From Dyella flava (GTDB lineage: Bacteria > Pseudomonadota > Gammaproteobacteria > Xanthomonadales > Rhodanobacteraceae), in contig NZ_JADIKE010000039.1 of assembly GCF_016904955.1 (NCBI RefSeq), positions 1-64,000 on the forward strand: DNA of 64,000 bases, given 5' to 3'. Both the position numbers and the translations under genes were made by a program. Below the pieces are notes generated by a model. It was not told where the DNA came from, made no database searches, and saw nothing but the letters and a program-made list of their open reading frames with translations. Shown one piece after another: positions 57,143-64,000 of the stretch (the stretch's first letter is position 1; every line of letters starts with the position of its first letter).

Positions 57143-57688
57143 TCAGGTGCTGGGCGCGGAAGCCGAGGAGGATGCGCTGGCCGGCTTGCCCCCCTTGGGG
57201 CCATGGCCCGGGCCGCCCGCGCGCGGTGGACGGTTCTTGAATAGATCGTCGGCCGTCTGCTTCTGTTGCGGCGAAAGTACTGCGTACAGGGCGCTGAAGG
57301 CGCTCGACAGTTTCTGCATGTTGTCCGCATTGAGCTGAGAGAGCTGCGCGTAGGACTTCATGGACTCGTCCGCGTTCATCGTCTCCATGCTCTTGTGGCG
57401 ATCACGCAAGGCTTCGCCGGTGCGCTTGGCGTTATCGCGCATGACCTGGGCGTAGGCATCCCATTGGGTCGATTCGGCATCGGTGATGCCTAGTTCATCG
57501 TGCAGATCGCCGATCTGTTGTTCCACCTCGTCCATGCGTCGTTGCATGTGCGATTTCTTGGCGGCGGGCGCAGCGGAAGACGAAGTGGCCGAAGCCGGCG
57601 CCGTGCTTTGCGCCATGGCGGTGCCGGCCAACAGCACCAGCGACAATGCGGCAGGTATGGCAGCCTTGCGAATGAAATGTTTCATCAT
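57143..57688 (-). CDS. Spy/CpxP-like periplasmic chaperone (181 aa)
   Basis: A signal peptide (KAAIPAALSLVLLAGTAMA) ends near residue 27. The mature part is helical and has the LTxxQ-type repeats in variant form: LGITDAESTQWDAYAQVMRD and YAVLSPQQKQTADDLF, each followed by a charged helix. The C-terminus is Gly/Pro/Lys-rich (GGPGHGPKGGKPASASS). The Spy/CpxP group are periplasmic chaperones linked to envelope stress. The ATG at 57688 follows GGAG. Confidence 0.8.
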   Translation of the reverse strand: MMKHFIRKAAIPAALSLVLLAGTAMAQSTAPASATSSSAAPAAKKSHMQRRMDEVEQQIGDLHDELGITDAESTQWDAYAQVMRDNAKRTGEALRDRHKSMETMNADESMKSYAQLSQLNADNMQKLSSAFSALYAVLSPQQKQTADDLFKNRPPRAGGPGHGPKGGKPASASSSASAPST

Positions 57689-57763
57689 GGGTAGCTCCAA
57701 TGCATGAGTACAGGCCTGGGACGGCCCGATAAGGGCGCCAAGTGGCTGGATACGCGGGAACGC

Positions 57764-58120
57764 TTAGTAGCCCGGGGGCGGAGCGCCGTTGTTGTAATAG
57801 ACCACGCCAGGCGGCGGGGGCGGCGGCGGTGCCGATGACTGATAGACCACGCCCGGTGGCGGCTGCGAGGCTGCAGCAGCGGAGTTGGCGATAGCCGCGC
57901 CGGCTACCACGCCAAGCAATCCGGCTGCGATCGCCACGCCTGCGCCGTCACCGCCACGATGGCGGCGATCCCAGCGGGGCGGTGGCGGTGGCGGCGGGCG
58001 GTGCCAGCCGGGGCCGGGACGGTATTGCGCCTGCACCGGCATCGACGGGGCCACCATCGCAAGAGCGATGGCCACGGCCGCAAGCTGTCGGTATAGCGGG
58101 GTGCGCGAGGTTCGAGTCAT
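57764..58120 (-). CDS. Proline/glycine-rich exported protein (118 aa)
   Basis: A signal peptide (AAVAIALAMVAPSMPVQA) ends near residue 32. The mature protein is made of tracts PPPPPPPRW, GAGVAIAAGLLGVVAGAAIA (a Gly/Ala-rich membrane-like segment) and a repeated PPPGVVY pattern, ending PPPGY. This is a low-complexity envelope protein of unknown function. GAGGGTAAGTTG precedes the ATG at 58120. It lies 75 bp from the Spy-like gene on the same strand, so the two may be controlled together by envelope stress. Confidence 0.7.
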   Translation of the reverse strand: MTRTSRTPLYRQLAAVAIALAMVAPSMPVQAQYRPGPGWHRPPPPPPPRWDRRHRGGDGAGVAIAAGLLGVVAGAAIANSAAAASQPPPGVVYQSSAPPPPPPPGVVYYNNGAPPPGY

Positions 58121-58480
58121 CAACTTACCCTCCTCAATATGCAACGTTTGTCGCATGCACCGGGCCAGTATCGCGTGCCTGCGAAGATGAAAGTCCACGT
58201 GGCGATCATCGACAACGACTATGACACCTGGCACGTCGCTATCCTTCGCCGTGCACGGAGTCTATGACAAATCACGTGTAGTTTTATTCAAGGCGCGAGC
58301 CTGCGTGGGGATTGGTTCATCCAGTACGGCAAGCGTCGCTTTGCTGCTCGGCATGCGGAATGCATGACTGGCGACTGACAGCTGTCACTGGTTGCTGCTA
58401 ATCCGATTCCCACAATGGGCTTGCATGGCGCGGGCTGGGGAAAGCCCGCATAACCCGGACTTGAAGCGGAAGGTGCCATC
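58121..58480. other. Gene-free stretch
   Basis: This gap separates the minus-strand Pro-rich protein from the plus-strand hydrolase at 58481. It must hold their promoters. No hairpin, palindrome or repeat was found by eye. Confidence 0.3.
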
Positions 58481-59782
58481 ATGCGCAAGCGCATTTTCAT
58501 CGGGGCATTCATCTTGATTCTGGCTGCCGTGATCTGGCACGTGGCGGATCGCCCGCCCGTGGATCTGGGCAATCCGCGTTACTTCACGGATCAGACCTAC
58601 AACTTCGAGACTTTGCGAGTGCTTAGTGACATTGGAGTCGTGGGTGGCGATGCGGGTGAGGTGAATCAGGCTATCGCCGGGCTCAAGGCAGGCGATGCGC
58701 AGGGTTGGTATGAACGTTGGAATGCCGCGGGTGATCGCGCCATGGCGCTGGCCAATCGCACCGACGATCCGATTTCAAAGGGAAACGCCTTGCTGCGCGC
58801 GCATAACTACTATCGCGCGGCCGAATTTTTCCTTGCGCCGGAGGATGCCAAGCGGGCGTTGGTATGGAAGAAAAACATTGCTGCCTTTTACAAAGGGCTT
58901 GATGTGCTTGGCGTCAAATACGAACGCATCCCTGTTCCGTACGGCAAGTACCACTTGAATGCGGTCTATTATCCCGGACTGGCCGGTTCGGAGAACAAAC
59001 CTTTGCTGGTCGTCGTGGGTGGCTATGACAGCACGATGGAAGAACTGTACTTCCACGTGGTCGCGGCAGCTCTGCAACGCGGATATTCTGTGCTGACTTA
59101 TGAAGGGCCGGGGCAGGGCTCGGTATTGCGCGAGCAGGGGCTCACCTTTACACCGCAATGGGAGAAGCCGAACGGTGCAGTGCTGGATGCGTTTCTCGCC
59201 AAGCATGTCACCTCCGGCAAGATCGTATTGATTGGCGAAAGCATGGGTGGTTACCTTGCACCGCGCGCAGCCGCGTTTGATCCGCGCATCAGCGGCGTGG
59301 TGGCGTATGACGAGTTTTTCGATGGTGAAGCCATCGCCACGCGCCATGTTCCGCCATTTGTCTTCTGGCTACGCAAACACGGCTATGACGGCGTGTTGAA
59401 TGCCATGTCCAAGCATGGATCGGGTGATCCGGGCGCGGTGTGGTCGGTGGAGAACGGCATGTGGGTGTTCGGCGTGAAAACACCGCTCGGGGTCATCGAT
59501 GCGTTCAAGCCCTACACGCTGGCGCCGGTCGCATCGCGGATCAAGGCCGATGTGCTGATCCTGGCCGGAGCCGACGATCATTTCGTGCCGCAAGATCAGG
59601 TGGATGCCTTCCGCAACAGCCTTACGGGCGCACGTAGCGTAACTACCGTCGTGTTCGATCGCATTTCCGGCGGCAGTGAACACTGCCAGATCGGCGCGCC
59701 CAGCCTTTGGCATGGCACCTTGTTCGACTGGTTGGCGGCCAAGTACGGGCAGCCGGTGACGATACAGAAGATCGGGGCGTGA
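58481..59782 (+). CDS. Alpha/beta hydrolase with N-terminal membrane anchor (433 aa)
   Basis: A single N-terminal hydrophobic helix (IFIGAFILILAAVIWHVA) anchors or exports the protein. The catalytic domain has LLVVVGGYDSTMEELYFH, the GESMGGYLAPRAA elbow, GADDHFVP (acid) and GSEHCQ (His). The layout resembles 2,6-dihydropseudooxynicotine hydrolase and the FrsA/DUF1100-type group, which hydrolyse C-C or ester bonds. The substrate is unknown. CGGAAGGTGCCATC precedes the ATG. Confidence 0.82.
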   Translation: MRKRIFIGAFILILAAVIWHVADRPPVDLGNPRYFTDQTYNFETLRVLSDIGVVGGDAGEVNQAIAGLKAGDAQGWYERWNAAGDRAMALANRTDDPISKGNALLRAHNYYRAAEFFLAPEDAKRALVWKKNIAAFYKGLDVLGVKYERIPVPYGKYHLNAVYYPGLAGSENKPLLVVVGGYDSTMEELYFHVVAAALQRGYSVLTYEGPGQGSVLREQGLTFTPQWEKPNGAVLDAFLAKHVTSGKIVLIGESMGGYLAPRAAAFDPRISGVVAYDEFFDGEAIATRHVPPFVFWLRKHGYDGVLNAMSKHGSGDPGAVWSVENGMWVFGVKTPLGVIDAFKPYTLAPVASRIKADVLILAGADDHFVPQDQVDAFRNSLTGARSVTTVVFDRISGGSEHCQIGAPSLWHGTLFDWLAAKYGQPVTIQKIGA

Positions 59783-59872
59783 CTGGGGATACGGCGACTG
59801 TCGTATTTCGTCGATAAGATAGTCCGCACTGGTTCATGCAGGTGTTGGGTTTTCTGATAGAGGAGACATGCC

Positions 59873-60358
59873 GTGCGGAAGTCATCAATGGGGTGTGCTG
59901 TGCTTTTTGTGATGCTGACCGGGGCGGTCCATGCGCAGGGTCAGTCCGCCAAGGCGCCGGCGATCGAAGCCGTGGGCAAGGGCGTGCAGATCTATACCTG
60001 CAAGGCGTCCACTGGTGGTTATGCGTGGAGCTTGAAGGCTCCTGATGCAAGCTTGCAGGACGCCAACGGCAACACTATCGGCAAGCATTTCGCCGGGCCA
60101 AGCTGGCAGGCCAATGATGGCAGCACGGTGGTAGGTCAGCTTTTGAACATGTCGCCGTCGCCGGATGCTGGCACCATTCCCTGGCTTGTCCTGCAGGCCA
60201 AATCACACAGCGGCAACGGCCTGATGGCAAATGTGCAATACGTCATCCGCACGCGCACCCAAGGTGGTGTTGCGCCGGCGGCGGGTTGCGATGCCGCTCA
60301 CGCGGGCAGTGAAGTGCGAGTGCCGTACAGTGCGGTGTATCTGTTCTTTCGCGGTTGA
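59873..60358 (+). CDS. DUF3455 periplasmic protein (161 aa)
   Basis: The start is GTG at 59873 with GAGGAGA upstream. A signal peptide (CAVLFVMLTGAVHA) ends near residue 22. The mature part follows DUF3455: GKGVQIYTCK, WSLKAPDASLQDANGNTIGK, HFAGPSWQANDGSTVVG, then WLVLQAKSHSGNG and RTRTQGGVAPAAGCDAAHAG. The family has a beta-barrel-like fold and is found in secreted or periplasmic proteins of unknown function. The gene lies 90 bp after the anchored hydrolase in the same direction. Confidence 0.88.
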   Translation: MRKSSMGCAVLFVMLTGAVHAQGQSAKAPAIEAVGKGVQIYTCKASTGGYAWSLKAPDASLQDANGNTIGKHFAGPSWQANDGSTVVGQLLNMSPSPDAGTIPWLVLQAKSHSGNGLMANVQYVIRTRTQGGVAPAAGCDAAHAGSEVRVPYSAVYLFFRG

Positions 60359-60502
60359 GCGGTGGATGCCGGCGCGACAATGATGTGATCATCGGTCTAT
60401 GTGCTGCTTTGTGGCGCGTGGTTAGATGTCCGCCCGTTGTGCCCACCTGGAACGCATCGATTGAGCGCCGTTCTGACCAGCACCGTGAGCAAAGGGGAAG
60501 GT

Positions 60503-61723
60503 ATGCGCTGTTCGATAGTGAAGCGGGTCGCGATCGGCTTGGTGTTCTGTTCGGTGGCGGTCGCGACATGCGCTGCATCCACGGGGGCGGAGTCGTGGGT
60601 TGGCTCATGGGGTGCGCCACCTGACGCAGTCGGTCCCGCACTGCAATCGCAAACGGTGCGTCAGGTTATCCGAACGAGTGTGGGCGGCAGTGCACTGCGT
60701 ATCCGTCTATCCAATCTCAATGGTGCCGAGCCGATCGTGATCGGACCGGTGCATGTGGCCCTGCAAGCGAGTGGATCGGCCATCCAGCCGGGTAGCGATC
60801 ACGCACTCACCTTTGCAGGTCAATCGACGGTCACGATCTTCAGGGGCCAGAGCGTGTTGAGTGACCCTCTCGCCATGCGTGTCGCCGCGTTGCAGGAACT
60901 CGCCGTCAGCATGTATCTGCCCAAGCCAACCGGGCCATCGACGATTCATGGTGATGCGCACGCCGAGGCCTATATCACTGGCCATGGTGATGCGACCGCA
61001 GCGACGGAACTCATGCATGCCGAACAGCTCGGCAGTCGACTGTTCCTTACGGATGTCGAGGTAAAGGCGATTGCGCCTGCGCGGGCTTTGGTGGCCTTCG
61101 GTGATTCAATTACGGACGGCTATCAATCAACAGCCGATGCCAATCGCCGCTGGCCGGATGTGTTGGCGGCTCGCCTGCAGGCAACGCCGAAGACGGCGTC
61201 GGTTGCCGTCGTCAATTCGGGTATCAGTGGCAATCGCATCTTGAATGACGGCATGGGTCCGAGTGCATTGTCGCGTTTTGAACGGGATGCCTTGGACAAA
61301 GCTGGTGTGCATTGGATCGTGCTGCTGGAAGGAATCAATGACATCGGCGCGGCCGGGCAGCCTGCCACGCCCAAGGATGATGTGTCCGCCCAGCAAATCA
61401 TCGACGGCATGAAAACCCTGGTCGCGCGGGCACACGCGAAAGGCATCAAGATCTATGGCGCAACGCTGACGCCGTTTGGTGGTGTGGGGTGGCCGTATCA
61501 CACGCCCGAAGGCGAGGTGAAACGTCAGGCTATAAATACCTGGATACGAAGCTCGGGTGCGTTCGATGCGGTAATCGATTTCGACAGGATCACCCGCGAT
61601 CCGGCACATCCGGACCGCTTCCTGCCGGCCTACGACAGTGGCGATCACCTGCATCCGAATGACGCCGGTTACAAGGCGATGGCCGACTCGATTGATCTGG
61701 GGCTGTTCGCGCTGGGCAAGTAA
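60503..61723 (+). CDS. Exported SGNH/GDSL hydrolase (406 aa)
   Basis: A signal peptide (VAIGLVFCSVAVATCAAST) comes first. The N-terminal domain (about residues 35-190) is beta-rich. The catalytic SGNH blocks follow: AFGDSITDGYQ (Ser), NSGISGNRIL (Gly), LEGINDIG (Asn) and the final SGDHLHPND (Asp-His). The family includes esterases and acetylxylan or rhamnogalacturonan acetylesterases. The enzyme should act in the periplasm or outside the cell, perhaps on a polysaccharide. The ATG at 60503 follows AAAGGGGAAGGT. Confidence 0.88.
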   Translation: MRCSIVKRVAIGLVFCSVAVATCAASTGAESWVGSWGAPPDAVGPALQSQTVRQVIRTSVGGSALRIRLSNLNGAEPIVIGPVHVALQASGSAIQPGSDHALTFAGQSTVTIFRGQSVLSDPLAMRVAALQELAVSMYLPKPTGPSTIHGDAHAEAYITGHGDATAATELMHAEQLGSRLFLTDVEVKAIAPARALVAFGDSITDGYQSTADANRRWPDVLAARLQATPKTASVAVVNSGISGNRILNDGMGPSALSRFERDALDKAGVHWIVLLEGINDIGAAGQPATPKDDVSAQQIIDGMKTLVARAHAKGIKIYGATLTPFGGVGWPYHTPEGEVKRQAINTWIRSSGAFDAVIDFDRITRDPAHPDRFLPAYDSGDHLHPNDAGYKAMADSIDLGLFALGK

Positions 61724-61738
61724 TGAATCAGAACATCC

Positions 61739-62851
61739 CTAGGGGTTGAACACCAACACCAGAAACACGACAAACAAGGACAGGTGCACGGCGCCTTCCA
61801 GCATGGTCGTGCGCGAGTTGGAGAACGTGATCGAGCTGAGAATCAAGGTCGAAATCAGCATCACGATGCTTGAAGGCGCCAAGCCAAGCAGCACCGGATG
61901 GTGGGTATAGAGACTAATGCCGAGCACGGCGGGAACGGTAAGTCCCAGGGTCGAGGCGACTGCGCCAAGGCAAAGATTGACGGCACGGGTCAGCCGGTCG
62001 GCGCGAATGGCATTCAGTGCCGAAATGCCTTCGGGCGCGAACACCAGAATGGCAATCATGATACCGCCCAATGCGGCGGGCGCGCCGGTGACTGCGATGC
62101 CATAGTCGAGAATCTTCGCCATGCTCTTGGCGAGAATGACGATCGGCAGGATGTTCACCAGCAATAGGATGAAGTGAACAAGCAGTGCTTTCTTGTCGAG
62201 CTTCTGCGGGCGATGATGCGCCATTTCCTTGGGATCGATCGGCTGGGCGTCCGGCGCGATGAAGTAGCCGCGATGCCGACCCGTCTGAAGCCAAAGGAAA
62301 ATGCCGTACAGGCCGACGGTGAGGAGCGAGAATATCGCAGCTTGCAGCGGCGACAAGGTGCCGTCGGGCGTGGTTGTAGTGAAGTCCGGCAGCACCAGCG
62401 CGATGATGGTGAGCGGAATGATCACCGACAAATACGCCGATGCGCCTTTCAGGTTGTAGTTCTGCTCGTAATGCCGGATGCCACCCATCAGCAGGCCAAG
62501 CCCCACCACGCCGTTGAGTACGATCATCAGCACCGCGTACATCGTGTCGCGCGCCAGCGTGGCGTTGCCCTGCGAGCTCAACATCACGGCTGAAATAAGC
62601 ACCACTTCAATCACGACGATGGAAAGCGTCAGCACCAGCGTGCCCAGCGGCTCGCCCAGCATCTCGGCCAATGTTTCGGCCTCGTGCACCACGCCAAAGG
62701 CGACCCACACGATCACCAGGAACAACCATAAGAACAGGCCGAGCGCCATGGCATGGTCGAGGTTGCCCATCCAGCCCGCCCCGAACAGCAGGAAGCATGC
62801 GACGGTGAGCCAGCCGATAAACGGACGCATGGATGTCATCGCGATCTGCAT
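61739..62851 (-). CDS. Calcium/cation:proton antiporter, ChaA-like (370 aa)
   Basis: About eleven membrane helices are seen, with the CaCA repeats as GEPLGTLVLTLSIVVIEVVL in the first half and FAPEGISALNAIRADRLTRA in the second, each holding an acidic residue in the ion path. A hydrophilic loop near residue 200 (PKEMAHHRPQKLDKKALLVH) separates the halves. ChaA exports Ca2+ or Na+/K+ in exchange for protons at high pH. It is convergent with the GDSL gene (15 bp between stops), and the start near 62851 may be moved slightly inward. Confidence 0.88.
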   Translation of the reverse strand: MQIAMTSMRPFIGWLTVACFLLFGAGWMGNLDHAMALGLFLWLFLVIVWVAFGVVHEAETLAEMLGEPLGTLVLTLSIVVIEVVLISAVMLSSQGNATLARDTMYAVLMIVLNGVVGLGLLMGGIRHYEQNYNLKGASAYLSVIIPLTIIALVLPDFTTTTPDGTLSPLQAAIFSLLTVGLYGIFLWLQTGRHRGYFIAPDAQPIDPKEMAHHRPQKLDKKALLVHFILLLVNILPIVILAKSMAKILDYGIAVTGAPAALGGIMIAILVFAPEGISALNAIRADRLTRAVNLCLGAVASTLGLTVPAVLGISLYTHHPVLLGLAPSSIVMLISTLILSSITFSNSRTTMLEGAVHLSLFVVFLVLVFNP

Positions 62852-62946
62852 GATGCTGTCGATCCTCTTCGCTGTGCCGGAATCCTGGCCCGGATATTAA
62901 GTGGTAGAGAGGCGGCATGGGGATTGGATGATTGTGTGTGGGCGCA

Positions 62947-63711
62947 TTAGCCGCCCCGGCGCACAAACTCGCAAAGCTCGGGACGATCCCAGACCCCGTT
63001 GTGAGTGGTCGGCACGTGTTGCCAGGCGATGGGTGGTGTCGGCAAGGCCGCGGCCAGCGCCTGCGTGCGGGCCTGGGAAATGATCTCGTCCTGATCGGCT
63101 TGCAACAGGGCTACCGGCACATCGCCGAGCTGCCGGGCGGCTGACGCGCTGTCGTAGGTGTCGCGCATCAGCCAGCGGACCGGGAGATAAGGGAAATGGT
63201 CGTGCGCCACGAGATCGAGACGATCATAGGGGGTAATCAGCAGCAGCTTGTCAGGGCGCGCTTGTACGGCGACTTCGGTGGCGACACCTGTGCCGAGGCT
63301 GATGCCGATGATGCCGACGTGACGGTGCGTCTTTTGCGCCTGTCTGACCAGCGCCAGGCCATCCGCCACCAGATCTTTTTCGTTTGGACTTCCAGCCTGT
63401 CCTTCGTAGCCGCGGTAAGGCATCAGATACAGCGCCCGGCCGGTGCAGCCGCGCCATGCTTCACCCACCGGGGCGAGCGGAAGCGCATTGCCGCCGAAGA
63501 TGACCCAGGCGTCTTCGGCATCCGGATGCACGATCCAGCCGCGAAGTGTCAGGTCGGGCCGTTGCACGACCAGTGCACCCCATGGCCCGGAAGCCGGCGG
63601 GGCAGGATAAATCAAACGGTGAGCGACAAAGAAAAGCATGCCGATAAAAGCGGCGGCGATAACGATGAGTGGAATCAGCATGCCCAGCACTTGCTTGCTG
63701 ACGTCCTCCAT
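62947..63711 (-). CDS. Membrane-anchored alpha/beta hydrolase (254 aa)
   Basis: An N-terminal helix (LIPLIVIAAAFIGMLFFVAH) anchors the protein. The hydrolase domain has AWVIFGGNALPL, the nucleophile elbow IGISLGTGVATEV, the acid site ALLQADQDEIIS and a late PTTHNGVWDRPEL with His. This order resembles the serine aminopeptidase S33/BEM46-type group of membrane-anchored hydrolases. The substrate is unknown. GGAGGACGTC encodes the first residues, and the binding site upstream is weak. Confidence 0.82.
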   Translation of the reverse strand: MEDVSKQVLGMLIPLIVIAAAFIGMLFFVAHRLIYPAPPASGPWGALVVQRPDLTLRGWIVHPDAEDAWVIFGGNALPLAPVGEAWRGCTGRALYLMPYRGYEGQAGSPNEKDLVADGLALVRQAQKTHRHVGIIGISLGTGVATEVAVQARPDKLLLITPYDRLDLVAHDHFPYLPVRWLMRDTYDSASAARQLGDVPVALLQADQDEIISQARTQALAAALPTPPIAWQHVPTTHNGVWDRPELCEFVRRGG

Positions 63712-63943
63712 GTGCAGATCCCTGGCGGAAAGTGGTTGAGGTGAACCCTATCGGAGATTGTGTATTGATGTCATCGGCCGCTAGTAAGTGCCGTTGGACG
63801 GTTTTTTTGTGGCTCATTCCGGCTAATGGCGGATGAAGGCATCGATCAGCTATCCGTCCTGCGTTGCCACATGACCAAAACCTGCACCGCATGCTTGCCG
63901 CCTCTGGCAGAATCGGTCCACTTGCCACGAGAGATATCTGGAC

Positions 63944-64000
63944 ATGCGGGATGCTTTGACCACACCGCTCAATTCGCCGAGCCGAGTTCTGTTTGCCAGC
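63944..64000 (+). CDS. N-terminus of probable MFS/MHS transporter, cut by window edge
   Basis: Only 19 residues are visible, ending NSPSRVLFAS. The run 'RVLFAS' before a first helix is typical of metabolite:H+ symporters of the MHS group (a following 'LIGTTIEFFDFY' would be expected). The identification is an inference from very little sequence. The frame stays open to the window edge and has a weak binding site (GAGAGA). Confidence 0.3.
   Translation, partial: MRDALTTPLNSPSRVLFAS

Overview
The window is about 64 kb of high-GC gammaproteobacterial chromosome. A FabV-type enoyl reductase, two XAC0095-type small proteins, an Mrr-like membrane protein and dispersed palindromic intergenic repeats point to the Xanthomonadales, probably the Rhodanobacteraceae (Dyella/Luteibacter/Rhodanobacter-like). 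This placement is inference; no rRNA or marker gene is present. I found no tRNA, rRNA, CRISPR array, prophage or complete insertion sequence.

Layout. 0-2.3 kb: a partial gene, a small HNH protein, a membrane protein and a DUF2971-like protein in noticeably AT-richer DNA, perhaps the edge of an island. 2.3-13.9 kb: envelope and lipoprotein genes, an M14 carboxypeptidase, a cupin, two XAC0095-like genes preceded by a 36-codon ORF, a MEKHLA-domain protein and an RDD protein. 14.0-17.0 kb: an alpha/beta hydrolase, SDR and SnoaL-like cluster divergent from a TetR regulator, with two copies of one palindrome between them. 17.4-22.1 kb: a PhnZ-like HD oxygenase, DUF4386 and DUF3828 proteins and a DUF2278-metallophosphoesterase fusion. 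22.4-33.7 kb: a 2H phosphoesterase, a GGDEF protein, a TPR-sulfotransferase, an MFS/MarR pair, a GIY-YIG protein and an Mrr-like membrane protein, bracketed by two paralogous tiny membrane-peptide genes with matching sigma-54 promoters. 34-43 kb: a degenerate dehydroquinase-like protein, an SPFH protein, a MITE-like element, a DAO-type oxidase and an operon of an acidic protein plus two tandem TPR-TM-GGDEF proteins. 43-49 kb: a DksA-like zinc-finger protein, a creatininase homologue, a beta-propeller protein, divergent NudK and DeoR genes and fabV. 49-64 kb: a ferritin-like/Fe-S/double-CDGSH protein, SDR/LysR, a phosphoesterase, a 2OG dioxygenase, a methyltransferase, hydrolases, Spy-like and Pro/Gly-rich periplasmic proteins, a GDSL hydrolase and a CaCA antiporter.

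Most genes look like independent accessory or housekeeping units rather than one pathway. The most striking unexplained signal is the pair of loci at 22.4-22.7 kb and 32.6-33.0 kb. Each has a tiny membrane peptide starting MKFET, a near-perfect -24/-12 promoter about 45 nt before the start codon, and a GTCC/GGAC palindrome exactly 66 bp further upstream. This looks like a small sigma-54/enhancer-binding-protein regulon whose activator lies outside the window.
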